Shown here: positions 33,104 to 42,990 of the stretch, piece by piece
Layout: every line of letters begins with the position of its first letter
Position numbering within the stretch: the first letter of the stretch is position 1
Source: Cerrena zonata
Taxonomy: Eukaryota > Basidiomycota > Agaricomycetes > Polyporales > Cerrenaceae
DNA length: 64,000 nt
Direction of reading: 5' to 3'
Assembly: GCA_038087015.1 (NCBI GenBank)
Contig: JASBNA010000055.1
Coordinates: 1 to 64,000 of the forward strand
The notes under the pieces: generated by a model
The model's database searches: none
Told to the model about the DNA's origin: nothing
The model's input: only the letters and a program-made list of their open reading frames with translations
Translations under genes and position numbers: made by a program

Positions 33104-33637
33104 ATGAAGGTGTTTGTCAGTTCGTTGAATATCCCCATCGGATACACCACGCCTCGGTTCCCGGCGTTGTACTGGCCGTTGGGGGCTACGCAATCTGAAT
33201 ATCAACAACTGTTTTTATACTACTCGATAGATATTTGGAAATTCACCGTTTATTGGTCGCTTATACTCTTTGGAGCCATCTACTTGCTAGTGGGATGCAT
33301 TGCTGCGCTCAATATCAGCATGAATCCTTATCGGTTCTCCCAGTATGGTAAAGATAAGCCTAAACCTGATAAATCTAATGAATATAATGAAAAAACAAAA
33401 CAACTACTGCCATATTCAAAACTGGGCATACTCAATAGTCTCTTGGTGATTGTGATCTACGTGCTATCAGGCTCGATCCAGGGTTTCGTCAGTGGAGCCG
33501 TGGTTGGAGTCATGTTGCTGGCCATCTACAAAGCTGGTTCTTTGCCGATGAGTTGTTGGATCCCGCTTTCGTGGGGTATTGCTCTGATTCTATTTAACAT
33601 TTGTAATTCTTACCGTACAAGTTCCCTGATTTTATAG
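33104..33637 (+). CDS. MAY24: TMEM170-family membrane protein, May24-like
   Basis: A 177-residue protein with about four hydrophobic segments: WKFTVYWSLILFGAIYLLVG, LGILNSLLVIVIYVLSG, GFVSGAVVGVMLLAIYKAG and WIPLSWGIALILFNI. The order and the GxxxGxxYKAG-type third segment fit the TMEM170 family. S. cerevisiae has one member, May24 (YPR153W), which sits between URN1 and NCA2, both close by here. I start at the ATG at 33104 (MKVFVSSLNIPIGYTTPRFP). The yeast gene has an intron near its 5' end, so an upstream exon here is possible but I could not define one. Confidence 0.68.
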   Translation: MKVFVSSLNIPIGYTTPRFPALYWPLGATQSEYQQLFLYYSIDIWKFTVYWSLILFGAIYLLVGCIAALNISMNPYRFSQYGKDKPKPDKSNEYNEKTKQLLPYSKLGILNSLLVIVIYVLSGSIQGFVSGAVVGVMLLAIYKAGSLPMSCWIPLSWGIALILFNICNSYRTSSLIL

Positions 33638-33752
33638 ACTAATAGGTGTATATATGTATTTAGAGGTATTTAGTTGTAAAATTGTAATTGTAAGTTCAAA
33701 ATGAGAGGAAAAAATCAACCTAGTTATCAGTTACTTTAACCATCGCTCAACA

Positions 33753-35437
33753 ATGACTTCACAAGCTCCAGATCAGTTGAACGTATCCTTTCTTAGGATC
33801 CCAAGGTTGGCTAATCAATTTGATACCTTAATCAATTCGTCCCAATTAGCCGCTGGTGAATTTGATGATTTAACACTAGCCGCTCAATCATGCTTGGAAT
33901 TGATGGATCAATATAAAACGCTTCATCCAAGTTATCAAGCGATGATTGACCACTTGAGTAGCCATTCAGTGTCTCATAAGTACAGTGGAGAATGGATTTC
34001 TTCTATTGAACAGGACGAAGGTTTATTGAATTTAAAAGAATTTAGAAAGCTGCTAGAAAATGATGATTTGAACCAAGATGATAAATCAATTAAATTTGAT
34101 GAATTTAAAAAAGTTTATATTCACTTTATGATAAAGAATGATTATCAACAAGCATCCTACTTCATTAATCTATTCAGTTCGTTTATTCAGTTCCAATCTC
34201 AAGCTCATAATCACACTCAATTGGTTGATAATAAGTACGTTGAATTCTTTTTTTATCAATTCATATTACAAATTTATAGTCAACTTTGGTTTCCTAATAA
34301 TAATGAGACGACTTCTACTAATCGTGCATCTTTTCAGTTGGGCCCAACTTCTGAAGATAAGGAGAAAATCCCAATTGATGAACTGTTTGAAAATGAACCG
34401 ACTTCAAGTTATTCAAACCCAATTGGTAATAATAACTTAGGTGCTATATCCAGTAAAATTAAAAACTATGATAATTTATTGAAGAAAATCAACTTTTATT
34501 ATGCTAAAAATGAAATACTTTTCAATTCATTGAAAAATCAGTCTAATGATAATACCATTTCAAAATTATCGGATTTGACTAAAAAGGGCCTTGTCAGAGA
34601 ATTGAAATTTTTCTGGTTAATTAAATGGTTAAATGTAATTCTTATGTTTGAAGAAAATGATATGAATCATTTTTTAGAAAATTGCTATGAAATATTACTA
34701 TCTAATAGTAATATACCTAATATTACAACCCTTGAAATAATTTTTAATGATTTTGAATTCAAGTCAGAATTACTTTCAGCTATTTGTTTGGCTTCAATTT
34801 TCACAAGACCTTTTAAAGAATTAACTCTTATGAATGACTTTGGTAATACTACCAATAAAGATCCAAGGAATTTCATTGATCAACAACTTATTGATTTGAT
34901 CGTATCTAATGATGGGCTCGAATCTAGTATTTATCAATTGTTATTAAATATTTCTGAATTGAACACTTTGGAAACGAAAGCTAAATTGCTTAATGATCAA
35001 TTCATTTTGAAAATTTATTCAAAACTCGGTTATTTATTACCCTCATCGAATGAAAGATTTATAAATAACTTTTCAAATGTTAAAAAATTCATTTATTATC
35101 TTAATTTAATCATTGATTTAAAAATTTTTTATTAATTTTATCGGTATCTTCTAAAATTCCAAGGCTTACAATGTTGAAAAAATTAGGTTATAAAGAGTCA
35201 CAGTCGGAAGAAATATCTAATGATTTATTAGCACTAATGTCGATTCTAAATCTTGGTGAACAACAAATTGGATATAATTCGAAATTAGATTATTTCTTCA
35301 ATGATATAAATCAACAAGATGACAATTTAAGGATTTTGAAATTACAAAAGGAATTAAATACATTATCGAGTGATCTTGAATCTGATTCATTCGCTAGTCT
35401 AATGAGAGGTATACTTACTGAGAGATTTTTTAGTTAA
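33753..35437 (+). CDS. PCI-domain protein (COP9 signalosome/eIF3/lid type), one frameshift as sequenced
   Basis: About 560 residues, mostly helical. The C-terminal part reads like a PCI winged helix: after LLILSVSSKIPRLTMLKKLGY comes SEEISNDLLALMSILNLGEQQIGYNSKLDYFF, close to the family pattern ending in 'G.I.GKID...'. The frame breaks at 35119-35130 in an A5T6 run, exactly before this domain. PCI proteins are subunits of the COP9 signalosome, proteasome lid or eIF3. Which one is not clear; I suspect a diverged signalosome subunit because the next gene is a NEDD8/SUMO-type protease. The 3' end overlaps that gene by four bases. Confidence 0.6.
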
Positions 35438-36717
35438 TCTTCTATTTTTTCAACTTCTTCTTGAGATAGTTTATGAATCAAAGTCATCATATATAATCTA
35501 GCATCTAAAGCATTCAATTTAAGTTCGCTTAAATCTAAATTAACTTTATAATCACTTGGATTAAATGCATCATCATCATTATCATTATCATTGTTTGAAT
35601 TAGTTTCATCGTCGACGGCGTCTTCATCACTTTTATCACCATAAAATAATCGTTTAATCAATATACAAGTATTCATAATGACATGAACTCCACAGTCATC
35701 TGAATTGTCTTGTTGATCACAAGTCATCTTGACAATTTCAATCTTTGAATTATTTTTAAACAAAGATTTACACGATTGTAATCTTTCCACCAATTGTTCC
35801 AATAAGTGATCTTGTCTTTCATCAGTTTCGTCTTCAAAAGCCATTGAATCATATACATAAAGTTTATTATTTATACGACAAAGCAAACACAATATCCAAT
35901 GATCTCCATTATTGGCTTTTTCTAAGTTAACTTCATCTTCTTCTAATTGATTGAATGGCATGAAAATAAATTTCAGTTTCATCAATTCCTTCATAGGTAA
36001 CATTTCTTCTAAATTACCTTCCATTGATGAGTGCAAAAGCAATTGAACTAAGGATGGGAATAATAATTGAACTTCGAAATTGAACGGATTTGGATTCACA
36101 AACGTTTTGATCAACCATTCATATATAAATGATATATTATTATCATTCAACCATTCTTCCGGCAACAAGTAGTCCAAATCGGTTTTATAAAATGCAATTG
36201 AATTGAATTGAAATAACTTGAAATCTTCTTTGTTATTCCTATTGAATAATTGTAATATCTTACTATATGATGTCGTTAATTGATGCTTGGTATAATATGG
36301 ATTATATTCTTCCTCCTCATTCTTGAAAGTATCAAGTAAACTTTTATGCTTAATGTCATCTGAAAGCTTATTAAGTTTCTTCATATATGAATTGTGTTTT
36401 TTCTGTCTACGTTTCTCCTTACGGTCCTCCTTTGACTTCTTCTTGCTCTTCCCCAGAGACTCGGATGTTCCACTGGTGTCAGAGACGGTAGAATTCTTCC
36501 TTCCTGTACCCAGTCCCGGTGATAAATACCCATCAGTGTCATTATTACTGCTCCCACTTTCATCTTCATCCAATGGTAGCAAATCAAACCCATTGGTCCT
36601 AATTGTCTTATTATTGGATCTGGAAAGTCTTCTCAATGGATTATGGTGGTGACGTTCCAGGTCAACGTCATGATTTAAACAAAATCCTCGGTTGGCATCA
36701 AAGTATAAGCTGGCCAT
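35434..36717 (-). CDS. C48 cysteine protease, Ulp/NEDP1 (SENP8)-like
   Basis: A 427-residue protein. A disordered basic and Ser-rich N-terminus (1-165) is followed by a C48 peptidase domain. It shows the WLND motif (EEWLNDNNISFIYEWL, residues 188-202), catalytic His273 (GDHWILCLL), Asp290 (LYVYDSM), Gln336 and Cys342 (DQQDNSDDCGVHVI). The compact domain and the 'LLPEEWLND...ISFIYEWL' opening resemble NEDP1/SENP8 deneddylases more than Ulp1 or Ulp2. A SUMO protease role is not excluded. It overlaps the convergent PCI-domain gene by four bases at the 3' end. An acidic Asn/Asp insert follows the catalytic Cys. Confidence 0.8.
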   Translation of the reverse strand: MASLYFDANRGFCLNHDVDLERHHHNPLRRLSRSNNKTIRTNGFDLLPLDEDESGSSNNDTDGYLSPGLGTGRKNSTVSDTSGTSESLGKSKKKSKEDRKEKRRQKKHNSYMKKLNKLSDDIKHKSLLDTFKNEEEEYNPYYTKHQLTTSYSKILQLFNRNNKEDFKLFQFNSIAFYKTDLDYLLPEEWLNDNNISFIYEWLIKTFVNPNPFNFEVQLLFPSLVQLLLHSSMEGNLEEMLPMKELMKLKFIFMPFNQLEEDEVNLEKANNGDHWILCLLCRINNKLYVYDSMAFEDETDERQDHLLEQLVERLQSCKSLFKNNSKIEIVKMTCDQQDNSDDCGVHVIMNTCILIKRLFYGDKSDEDAVDDETNSNNDNDNDDDAFNPSDYKVNLDLSELKLNALDARLYMMTLIHKLSQEEVEKIED

Positions 36718-36963
36718 TACGCTGTTCTATGATCTTGGGCCGGTTGGTGTATCTATCTAAGAAGACGATTCAAGAAAGATTTATGTCTTCGATAAGGTGT
36801 GCGATCTTACTAAAAAAACTCATGACATGCTTTTTCCCTTGGAGCAAAAGAACAAAAAAAATCACTGGTTTCCTCGAGTATTTTTGAAAAATTGCTATTT
36901 TTTTTTTTTTTTTTTTTTAACAATTTTGCAATTGTTGAAATTTTGCAGCCTTTCAAGTTCGTG
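36718..36963. promoter_or_regulatory. divergent promoter, protease gene/ICP55
   Basis: A 246-bp shared upstream region with a T21 run at 36898-36918, 45 bp before the ICP55 ATG. Confidence 0.55.
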
Positions 36964-38574
36964 ATGATAAGTCTACTCCCGTTGAGGCTAGGAGCCATAA
37001 GACAGGCTCGGTTGTGGGGGATGCGGTCGATTAGGGCTGGAAATGTCTACGCAAGTAAGAGGTACTTACAAATTGAAACCCGACCTGCGGAATTGTTTAG
37101 TACTGGACAAGCTACCCATGAAACAAGAAGACATTATTTACCAGAGCCAGGATATTTGACTCCTGGGATCAGTGCGTTGGAGTATTATGATAGAAGGGCC
37201 GAGCTTATGGCCCAGTTACCAGCCAAGTCCATAGTTATATTGGTTGGTAATCAAGTGCAGTTCAGCAGTGGTAGTGTATTTCATGAGTTCCAACAGGATA
37301 ACGATTTGTATTATTTGACTGGATGGCTAGAGCCGGACTCCGTTGCCATAATTGAAAAAACGCTGAATACAGGTAGCGACGAAGATATTGCGTTGCATAT
37401 GTTGGTGCCCACCAAGAATCCAGCGGTTGAATTATGGGAAGGGGAAAGATCGGGAATGCAAGGAGCTTATGATTTTTTCAATGCCGATTATGTTGAGGAT
37501 ATTAATAAGATTGATAGATATTTGGATGGATTATTGAAGAAAAATGAATATGTATATTGGGACGATAAGAACAAATCAAGATCAGGGGTTAATAATTCAT
37601 CGAAGTTTCAAACTTTTTTCAATAATTTTTCCCTCAATAAGATTCCTAATACAATTAATGAAACTTTGAAAAATTCCAGAAATTGTTTAATCAGATCGAT
37701 TAAACCTACCATTGCAAAACAAAGATCAATCAAATCCCCGGCTGAAATCAAAGTAATGCATAAAGCCGGCCAAATATCATCAAGAGCTATTAACAAGGCC
37801 ATTGCCAAAGTCGGGAGTGACGATCCAATACATACTGAAAAGACTTTGTCGAAGTACTTGGATTACCAATTTGTTAAAGGAGGTTGTGATAGACAAGCAT
37901 ATATTCCAGTGGTTGCCAGTGGATCAAACGCATTAATTATTCATTATACTAGAAATGATGACTTGTTATATAAGGATGAGATGGTTTTCGTGGATGCTGG
38001 AGGAAAATTAGGGGGTTATTGTGCTGATATTTCAAGAACATGGCCAAACTCACCTAAAGGATTCACACCCGAACAAAAAGATATATATCAAGTTGTATTA
38101 AATGCAAATAAAGTTTGTATTGATCAATGTTTTGAAAGTAATCAAGTATCATTGAATGATATTCATGAAGTTTCAGTTAAAGTTTTAACTCAAGAATTGA
38201 AAAATTTACCAGGATTTGGATTAATTAATTCTGGTGACGTTAGCAGATATTTGTATCCACATTATATTGGTCATCATTTAGGTTTAGATTTACATGACAT
38301 TCCTTCAGTTTCAAGATATCAAAAATTGAAGGCTGGTAATGTGGTAACAATAGAACCAGGGGTGTATGTACCAAAGGATGATAAATGGCCAAAAGCCTAT
38401 CAAGGAATTGGTGTTAGAGTTGAAGATGATATAGTTGTTGGGAAATATAGTAAAGATATTTTAAATTTAACTAGTGGATGCGTTAAAGAAGTTGAAGATA
38501 TTGAAAGTTTAATTAGATCAGGCAAAGTAACCACTCCTGGAGCTTATGATGAATTAGTTGAATTAAATATATAA
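36964..38574 (+). CDS. ICP55: Icp55, mitochondrial aminopeptidase P-like intermediate-cleaving peptidase
   Basis: A 536-residue M24 metallopeptidase. The basic, acid-free N-terminus (MISLLPLRLGAIRQARLWGM) is a good mitochondrial presequence. The aminopeptidase P N-domain (PGYLTPGISALEYYDRRAEL) is followed by the pita-bread catalytic domain. Metal ligands are seen in MVFVDAGG, GYCADISRTWP, GHHLGLDLHD, VTIEPGVY and GVRVEDD. Icp55 removes one residue from proteins already cut by the mitochondrial processing peptidase, stabilising them under the N-end rule. The ATG at 36964 follows the T-rich promoter; an upstream open extension through the T-tract is not coding. Confidence 0.92.
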   Translation: MISLLPLRLGAIRQARLWGMRSIRAGNVYASKRYLQIETRPAELFSTGQATHETRRHYLPEPGYLTPGISALEYYDRRAELMAQLPAKSIVILVGNQVQFSSGSVFHEFQQDNDLYYLTGWLEPDSVAIIEKTLNTGSDEDIALHMLVPTKNPAVELWEGERSGMQGAYDFFNADYVEDINKIDRYLDGLLKKNEYVYWDDKNKSRSGVNNSSKFQTFFNNFSLNKIPNTINETLKNSRNCLIRSIKPTIAKQRSIKSPAEIKVMHKAGQISSRAINKAIAKVGSDDPIHTEKTLSKYLDYQFVKGGCDRQAYIPVVASGSNALIIHYTRNDDLLYKDEMVFVDAGGKLGGYCADISRTWPNSPKGFTPEQKDIYQVVLNANKVCIDQCFESNQVSLNDIHEVSVKVLTQELKNLPGFGLINSGDVSRYLYPHYIGHHLGLDLHDIPSVSRYQKLKAGNVVTIEPGVYVPKDDKWPKAYQGIGVRVEDDIVVGKYSKDILNLTSGCVKEVEDIESLIRSGKVTTPGAYDELVELNI

Positions 38575-38669
38575 TTTTGTATATAGAGATTACATTTTTA
38601 GGATTTTTTTTTTTTTTGTATAATTTTTCAAACTAAATAACTATGTACATGACTTATTTAAATGGGGGA

Positions 38670-39512
38670 TTAACGGCCAACGTTTAAGAGTAAGTTATTA
38701 CCATCACCATTACCTTGTTTACCACCAGCTGGTAAGTAAGAAACATTTGGAGAGTTAGCTAACAAACCAGCAATATCTTTTGAAGCTTCTAATCTTCTAA
38801 TCATTAATAAACCATCACCAGCCTTGGCTAAAGCTTTTGAAACGGTTTCGGCAGATTCAGCCTCACCTTCTGCTCTAATAACATTAGCTCTACGTTCCTG
38901 TTCAGCTCTTTCCACCAAAAATTTAGCTCTTTCAGCATCTTGTTGAGCAATTTGTTTCTGTTCGACGGCTTTAGTAAATTCTTTACCAAAAGTCATGTGG
39001 GTAATTGAAACATCTTCTAATTTAATGTTAAATTCATCGGATCTTTTACTTAATTCTTGTCTAATTCTTGCACTTACCACTTCTCTTTGAGTAATTAATT
39101 CGGCAGCATCGAATTGGGCAACAATACTTTTCAAAACTTCATTACCAATTGCTGGTAAAACTCTTTCATCATAATCTAAACCTAAAGTTTGATAAATTTT
39201 TGGTAAATTTCTAACTTCTGGACGATGTAACACTCTCAAGGTTAATGATACATTTTGTAAATCTTTTGAACCGGTAGTAGTGGCCATCACTTTTGGTTTG
39301 GTTCTAACATCATAGATAATTGCTCTTTGAAACCATGGTAATAAGAAATGGGTACCTTCGCCGATAACTTGTGGTTGAACCCCTTTCAAACGATCGAATA
39401 TAACTGCACGTTTCCCACCTTCGACATCGTATATAGAAGCTTCACCTAAAGTGAAAGCTACACCGGCACCAATGGCGAGTCTTGAAGCAAGATTAGCAGC
39501 TCTTTGGGACAT
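38670..39512 (-). CDS. PHB1: Prohibitin 1
   Basis: A 280-residue SPFH/Band 7 protein. A short hydrophobic N-terminus (ASRLAIGAGVAFTLGEASIY) anchors it in the mitochondrial inner membrane. The prohibitin domain (GGKRAVIFDRLKGVQPQVIGEGTHF, in part) is followed by a coiled coil (residues about 175-220, EQKQIAQQDAERAKFLVERAE). Phb1 and Phb2 form ring complexes that chaperone inner-membrane proteins and regulate the m-AAA protease. The frame is intact and the length normal. Confidence 0.95.
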   Translation of the reverse strand: MSQRAANLASRLAIGAGVAFTLGEASIYDVEGGKRAVIFDRLKGVQPQVIGEGTHFLLPWFQRAIIYDVRTKPKVMATTTGSKDLQNVSLTLRVLHRPEVRNLPKIYQTLGLDYDERVLPAIGNEVLKSIVAQFDAAELITQREVVSARIRQELSKRSDEFNIKLEDVSITHMTFGKEFTKAVEQKQIAQQDAERAKFLVERAEQERRANVIRAEGEAESAETVSKALAKAGDGLLMIRRLEASKDIAGLLANSPNVSYLPAGGKQGNGDGNNLLLNVGR

Positions 39513-39757
39513 TTTAATGATTGATTAGAAGGTAAGGTAATGGTTGAATTGCCACTAAAGTTTGAAAAAAAAATTATAAATCCTTCCCCAAATAAAGATC
39601 CGTACACGTTGTTCCTACACCCGTACAGTTTTTTTTTTTTTTTTACAACCAATAGAGACATATTAGACGTTAAGATTAAATAATATACACAGTAAACAAT
39701 ATCTACAGCTTCCCAGTAATGCTGAAATCCATACTTAGCCAGCGATGATGCAAAAGA

Positions 39758-40672
39758 TTAATTATCAATGAAATAAACAAGGGTCCAAGCAGCCCCGGCC
39801 GCCACCGAACCAATAAGAACCATTTGTATACCTTCGGTGAATTTTTTATTGGTACCACAATCTTCACCTAAAGAGATTGAGGTTTTAATAAAACCAAAAA
39901 TGAATAAAGTAACAATCATGACAATGACTGAAGCAATTAAGCCGGTTTCCACTATATGACAAAAAAAATAAGGAATTAAAGGAATGAACCCACCCAAAAA
40001 GTAACTGGAACCAATGGTTAAAGCTGAAGTGATTTCTCTACCTTCAGCGGGTTCTTCTAAGCCTTTACCGAATCTAATAACAAAATCAATTAAATTTTTT
40101 GGTTGGGAATCTAAATCTTTTAAAAATGAGGCAATGGTTGATTCTGAAGCCCCTAAATCTAACATGATTTCAGCAGCGTCTTGATTAATTGTTTCTGGTT
40201 TTTTGAAAAATTGTAATTTTTCCTTTTTAACTTCTGATTTATAGTAGTCCAATTCTGATTTGGCAGCTAAATAACCACCAAGACCCATCGATATGGATCC
40301 AGAAACTAACTCGGCCATACCACCAGTTATAACAATCTTGGTTGAACCCAACGAAGATAACCCGGCAGTTAATGCAAATGGAACAGTTAATCCATCCGAT
40401 AACCCAATAATAATATCCGACATAACTCTTGGGTCAAATTTGGTGAAAAACCCCTTTGCTTCTTCATCCTCTTCCTCGTTATAATCGTTGGACTTGACCG
40501 CATTCAATATAGCTTCTTCGTTTGCCGATTGTTGGGCACGATCAGGATTATCGGTGGCACCATATGGCGATTGATTTTGATTTAGTAAATGATCAACATG
40601 CTCCAATTCATCGTCGGATTTGGTTCTCTTCAATAAAGCACCAATGCTATTCTTAATACCTACTAATGACAT
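39758..40672 (-). CDS. CCC1: Ccc1 vacuolar iron/manganese transporter
   Basis: A 304-residue VIT1/Ccc1 family protein. The first membrane segment carries the signature SDIIIGLSDGLTVPFALTAGLS. Further segments are ITGGMAELVSGSISMGLGGYLAA, the metal-binding Glu-rich loop (residues about 140-190), and C-terminal helices. It moves Fe2+ and Mn2+ from cytosol into the vacuole. Iron-dependent control is usual in yeasts. The upstream region has a CCAAT box near 40698-40706 and a Rap1-type element at 40765-40777. The N-terminal about 75 residues are hydrophilic and acidic. Confidence 0.93.
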   Translation of the reverse strand: MSLVGIKNSIGALLKRTKSDDELEHVDHLLNQNQSPYGATDNPDRAQQSANEEAILNAVKSNDYNEEEDEEAKGFFTKFDPRVMSDIIIGLSDGLTVPFALTAGLSSLGSTKIVITGGMAELVSGSISMGLGGYLAAKSELDYYKSEVKKEKLQFFKKPETINQDAAEIMLDLGASESTIASFLKDLDSQPKNLIDFVIRFGKGLEEPAEGREITSALTIGSSYFLGGFIPLIPYFFCHIVETGLIASVIVMIVTLFIFGFIKTSISLGEDCGTNKKFTEGIQMVLIGSVAAGAAWTLVYFIDN

Positions 40673-40764
40673 CTTCTATAATTATGATAAAAAGGAGTAT
40701 TCCAATCGCAAACTGACAAATTTCAGTATTTGTGTTGAGTTTAATCCAAAAACTAAAATGTAAA

Positions 40765-40777
40765 AATGTATGGGTGT
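40765..40777 (-). promoter_or_regulatory. Rap1-type site upstream of CCC1
   Basis: ACACCCATACATT on the minus strand, a one-base departure from the yeast Rap1 consensus ACACCCRYACAYM, 93 bp upstream of CCC1. Confidence 0.5.
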
Positions 40778-41159
40778 TTTTTCTAAACTCTGCCAACGGG
40801 GGGTAGTAACTCTGTTTTCTGCGATTGTTGTCTTGCTCCTTTGTTAGGGGTCCTTTAATAGACGAATGGTAAATACCTATTAAACAAAGAAGAGATGTTA
40901 ATTCGAAAAACAGAATTTTTGAAAGAACAAAGCGATGTAATTTTATATTTATATTTATAACCTCATCACAGTAATTTTATTACTGAAAAAAAGAAAAATT
41001 CCACGAAAAGCGTTGCAAAATCAAAACTAAGGGTTCCCCTTTCGTTTTTTGTTCTCCGTTTGCGGATGGTCTGTTAAGGTGCACGGGTGCGTTGGTAGCT
41101 GCTTACCAATTGGTGCGCTCTGATTGGCTGTTCTCTTGTACGTCGGTATTTGCATTGTA

Positions 41160-41385
41160 GGTATTGATGTTAATTATTTATGCATTTACGTGTTGGTGTA
41201 TTGATTTATTAATGGATTGATTAATGTATTAGTGTATTAATGTATTGATTTATTAATGGTGTATTGATTAATGTATTAGTGTATTAATGTATTAGTGTAT
41301 TGGTTAATGCATGATTAATGTATTAATGTATGTATTAGTGTATTGATTAATGTATTAATGTATTGATTCATGTATTGTATTGGGA
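41160..41385. repeat. AT-rich direct repeats (TGTATTGATTAATG-like)
   Basis: Many imperfect copies of TGTATTGATTAATG, TGTATTAGTGTATTAATG and related strings follow each other over about 225 bp. The unit length varies between about 8 and 22 bp, so it is a degenerate array. Confidence 0.8.
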
Positions 41386-41889
41386 CTTGCTGTTCATACG
41401 AAGAATTTCCAGATCCTGACGGACTAGGGACTACCACATGAGGGTGTTCGATAGTGGTTGCGAATTTTGCAGCCGTATGCTCCAAGCTATAACACAATAC
41501 TTAGGGCTCCAATCATCGTTCTAAGATTAATACATCTCGTAGTCCCAGCTTATCGATTTCATCGCCACTCTTGTCGCTGACAGTAAGTCCCTGTTCATAT
41601 AGCTTTCGGCATCAAACACCTGTACTACAGTTATGACTGATTGCTGCTGAATACTCCGGACTTTCCTCTTTAAAGTATAAACGTTTCGGTTCTTAGTTTC
41701 ACAAAACTTCTCATATACCAGAACATGAGGGGATCAGACCGTGATCCACATAGGTTCAGCACGGCACCATCACACGCAATAAGCCATTAGTCTAATCGTG
41801 CTTATATCGAATTGTAGATTCCTGATAATAGGGAGTAACCATTACAACAGATATAAAACAAATAATGGATATTGGTCCACGGAGCTATC

Positions 41890-42350
41890 TAATGTGCTAT
41901 CTTCAGTCATACTTCAATGTGCTATCCTCAATGAACTATCTTCAATGAACTATTCTCAATGAATTATTCTCAATGAACTATCTTCAATGAACTATCTTCA
42001 ATGAACTATCTTCAATGAACTATCTTCAATGAACTATCTTCAATGAACTATCTTCAATGAACTATCTTCAATGAACTATCTTCAATGAACTATCTTCAAT
42101 GAACTATCTTCAATGAACCATCTTCAATCTGCTATCTTCAATGTGCTATACTTCAGTTATGCTTCAATCAGATATCCTCAATATGCTATCTTCAATATGC
42201 TATCTTCAATGTGCTATCTTCAATGTGCTATCTTCAATGTGCTATCTTCAATGTGCTATCTTCAATGTGCTATCGTCAATGTGCTATCTTCAATGTGCTA
42301 TCGTCAATGTGCTATCTTCAGTGAACTATCTTCAATGTTTTATACTTCAG
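41890..42350. repeat. 14-bp minisatellite, about 25-30 copies in two variants
   Basis: The 14-bp unit CAATGAACTATCTT repeats head-to-tail from about 41918 to 42120, nearly perfectly. It changes to the variant CAATGTGCTATCTT (42121-42345) with a few divergent copies (CAATATGCTATCTT, TATCGT). The two variants are arranged in blocks, which suggests local amplification. Confidence 0.92.
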
Positions 42351-42370
42351 CTATACTTCAAAGAGCTATA

Positions 42371-42491
42371 CTTCAGCTATCCTTCAGCTATCCTTCAGCT
42401 ATCCTTCAGCTATCCTTCAGCTATCCTTCAGCTATCCTTCAGCTATCCTTCAGCTATCCTTCAGCTATCCTTCAGCTATCCTTCAGCTATA
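42371..42491. repeat. 11-bp tandem repeat, about 11 copies
   Basis: CTTCAGCTATC repeats perfectly about 11 times, directly after the 14-bp array. The shared CTATCTTCA/CTATCCTTCA core suggests that this array arose from the 14-bp unit by loss of three bases. Confidence 0.92.
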
Positions 42492-42863
42492 TTTCAAAGA
42501 GCTATCTTCAATCAGCTACAAAGTAGTCGCTCATTAGAAAATTCTCTCATTCCCTCCTTGATAATCTATTCACATAATATATGGCCGTATATATCATGCC
42601 ACAAGGATTATACTTGATATAGGTTGCTTATCGACAGCCGATTGCCATTATCATACATTTCATCCACACTTTTTATTGCACCCACCATATATTTCTTATC
42701 CCAAATCCCGTCCAGGCACTTTCCTGCACCCCCTAACCATACCAGACCATAGCAAAGCCTCCAACTTGCTTGGGTTGGAAATTCGCCAGAAAAAGCTCAA
42801 ATTTTCTTCAAATAGCACCTACTCAACTTAGCTATCCATGTCTAATTTCTCAGCATGGAAAGC

Positions 42864-42936
42864 GCCTGGTTAGCTCAATGGCTAGAGCGTGTGACTTTTA
42901 ATCACAAGGTTGCGGGTTCGACCCCCGCATCGGGCT
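42864..42936 (+). tRNA. tRNA-Lys (UUU)
   Basis: A complete 73-nt cloverleaf. The acceptor stem GCCTGGT pairs with ATCGGGC, with two G-U pairs. The D arm is TAGCTCAATGGCTAGAGC. The anticodon arm is TGTGA-CTTTTAA-TCACA with anticodon TTT. The T arm is GCGGG-TTCGACC-CCCGC. The discriminator is T. No intron. A T-run follows directly (TTTTCTTTTT), which fits Pol III termination. The A box and the B box (GGTTCGACC) are both present. Confidence 0.95.
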
Positions 42937-42946
42937 TTTCTTTTTG
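42937..42946 (+). terminator. Pol III terminator of tRNA-Lys
   Basis: TTTCTTTTTG immediately after the tRNA discriminator base; the oligo-T run is the standard Pol III stop signal. Confidence 0.75.
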
Positions 42947-42990
42947 CCAATTTTTTTAACTACGGTGAACTCCTCCAAAGACTACTGAGG

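Larger units (their letters stand above)
40673..42863. other. 2.2-kb gene-free region with minisatellites
   Basis: No gene is supported. It contains the CCC1 promoter, then direct AT-rich repeats at 41160-41385, a unique segment at 41390-41890, and two adjoining tandem arrays at 41890-42490, before tRNA-Lys. Open frames here are only translations of the repeats. Confidence 0.75.

Noticed and set aside
32986..33198. Small open frame before MAY24
   Set aside because: No ATG start, overlaps the MAY24-like gene in another frame, no family match.
41890..42491. Possible CRISPR-like array
   Set aside because: Units are contiguous, with no spacers, in a eukaryotic genome; it is a minisatellite.
42113..42617. 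Overlapping open frames with repeating SAILQLSFSYP-type protein
   Set aside because: They are translations of the 11- and 14-bp minisatellites and occur in more than one frame.
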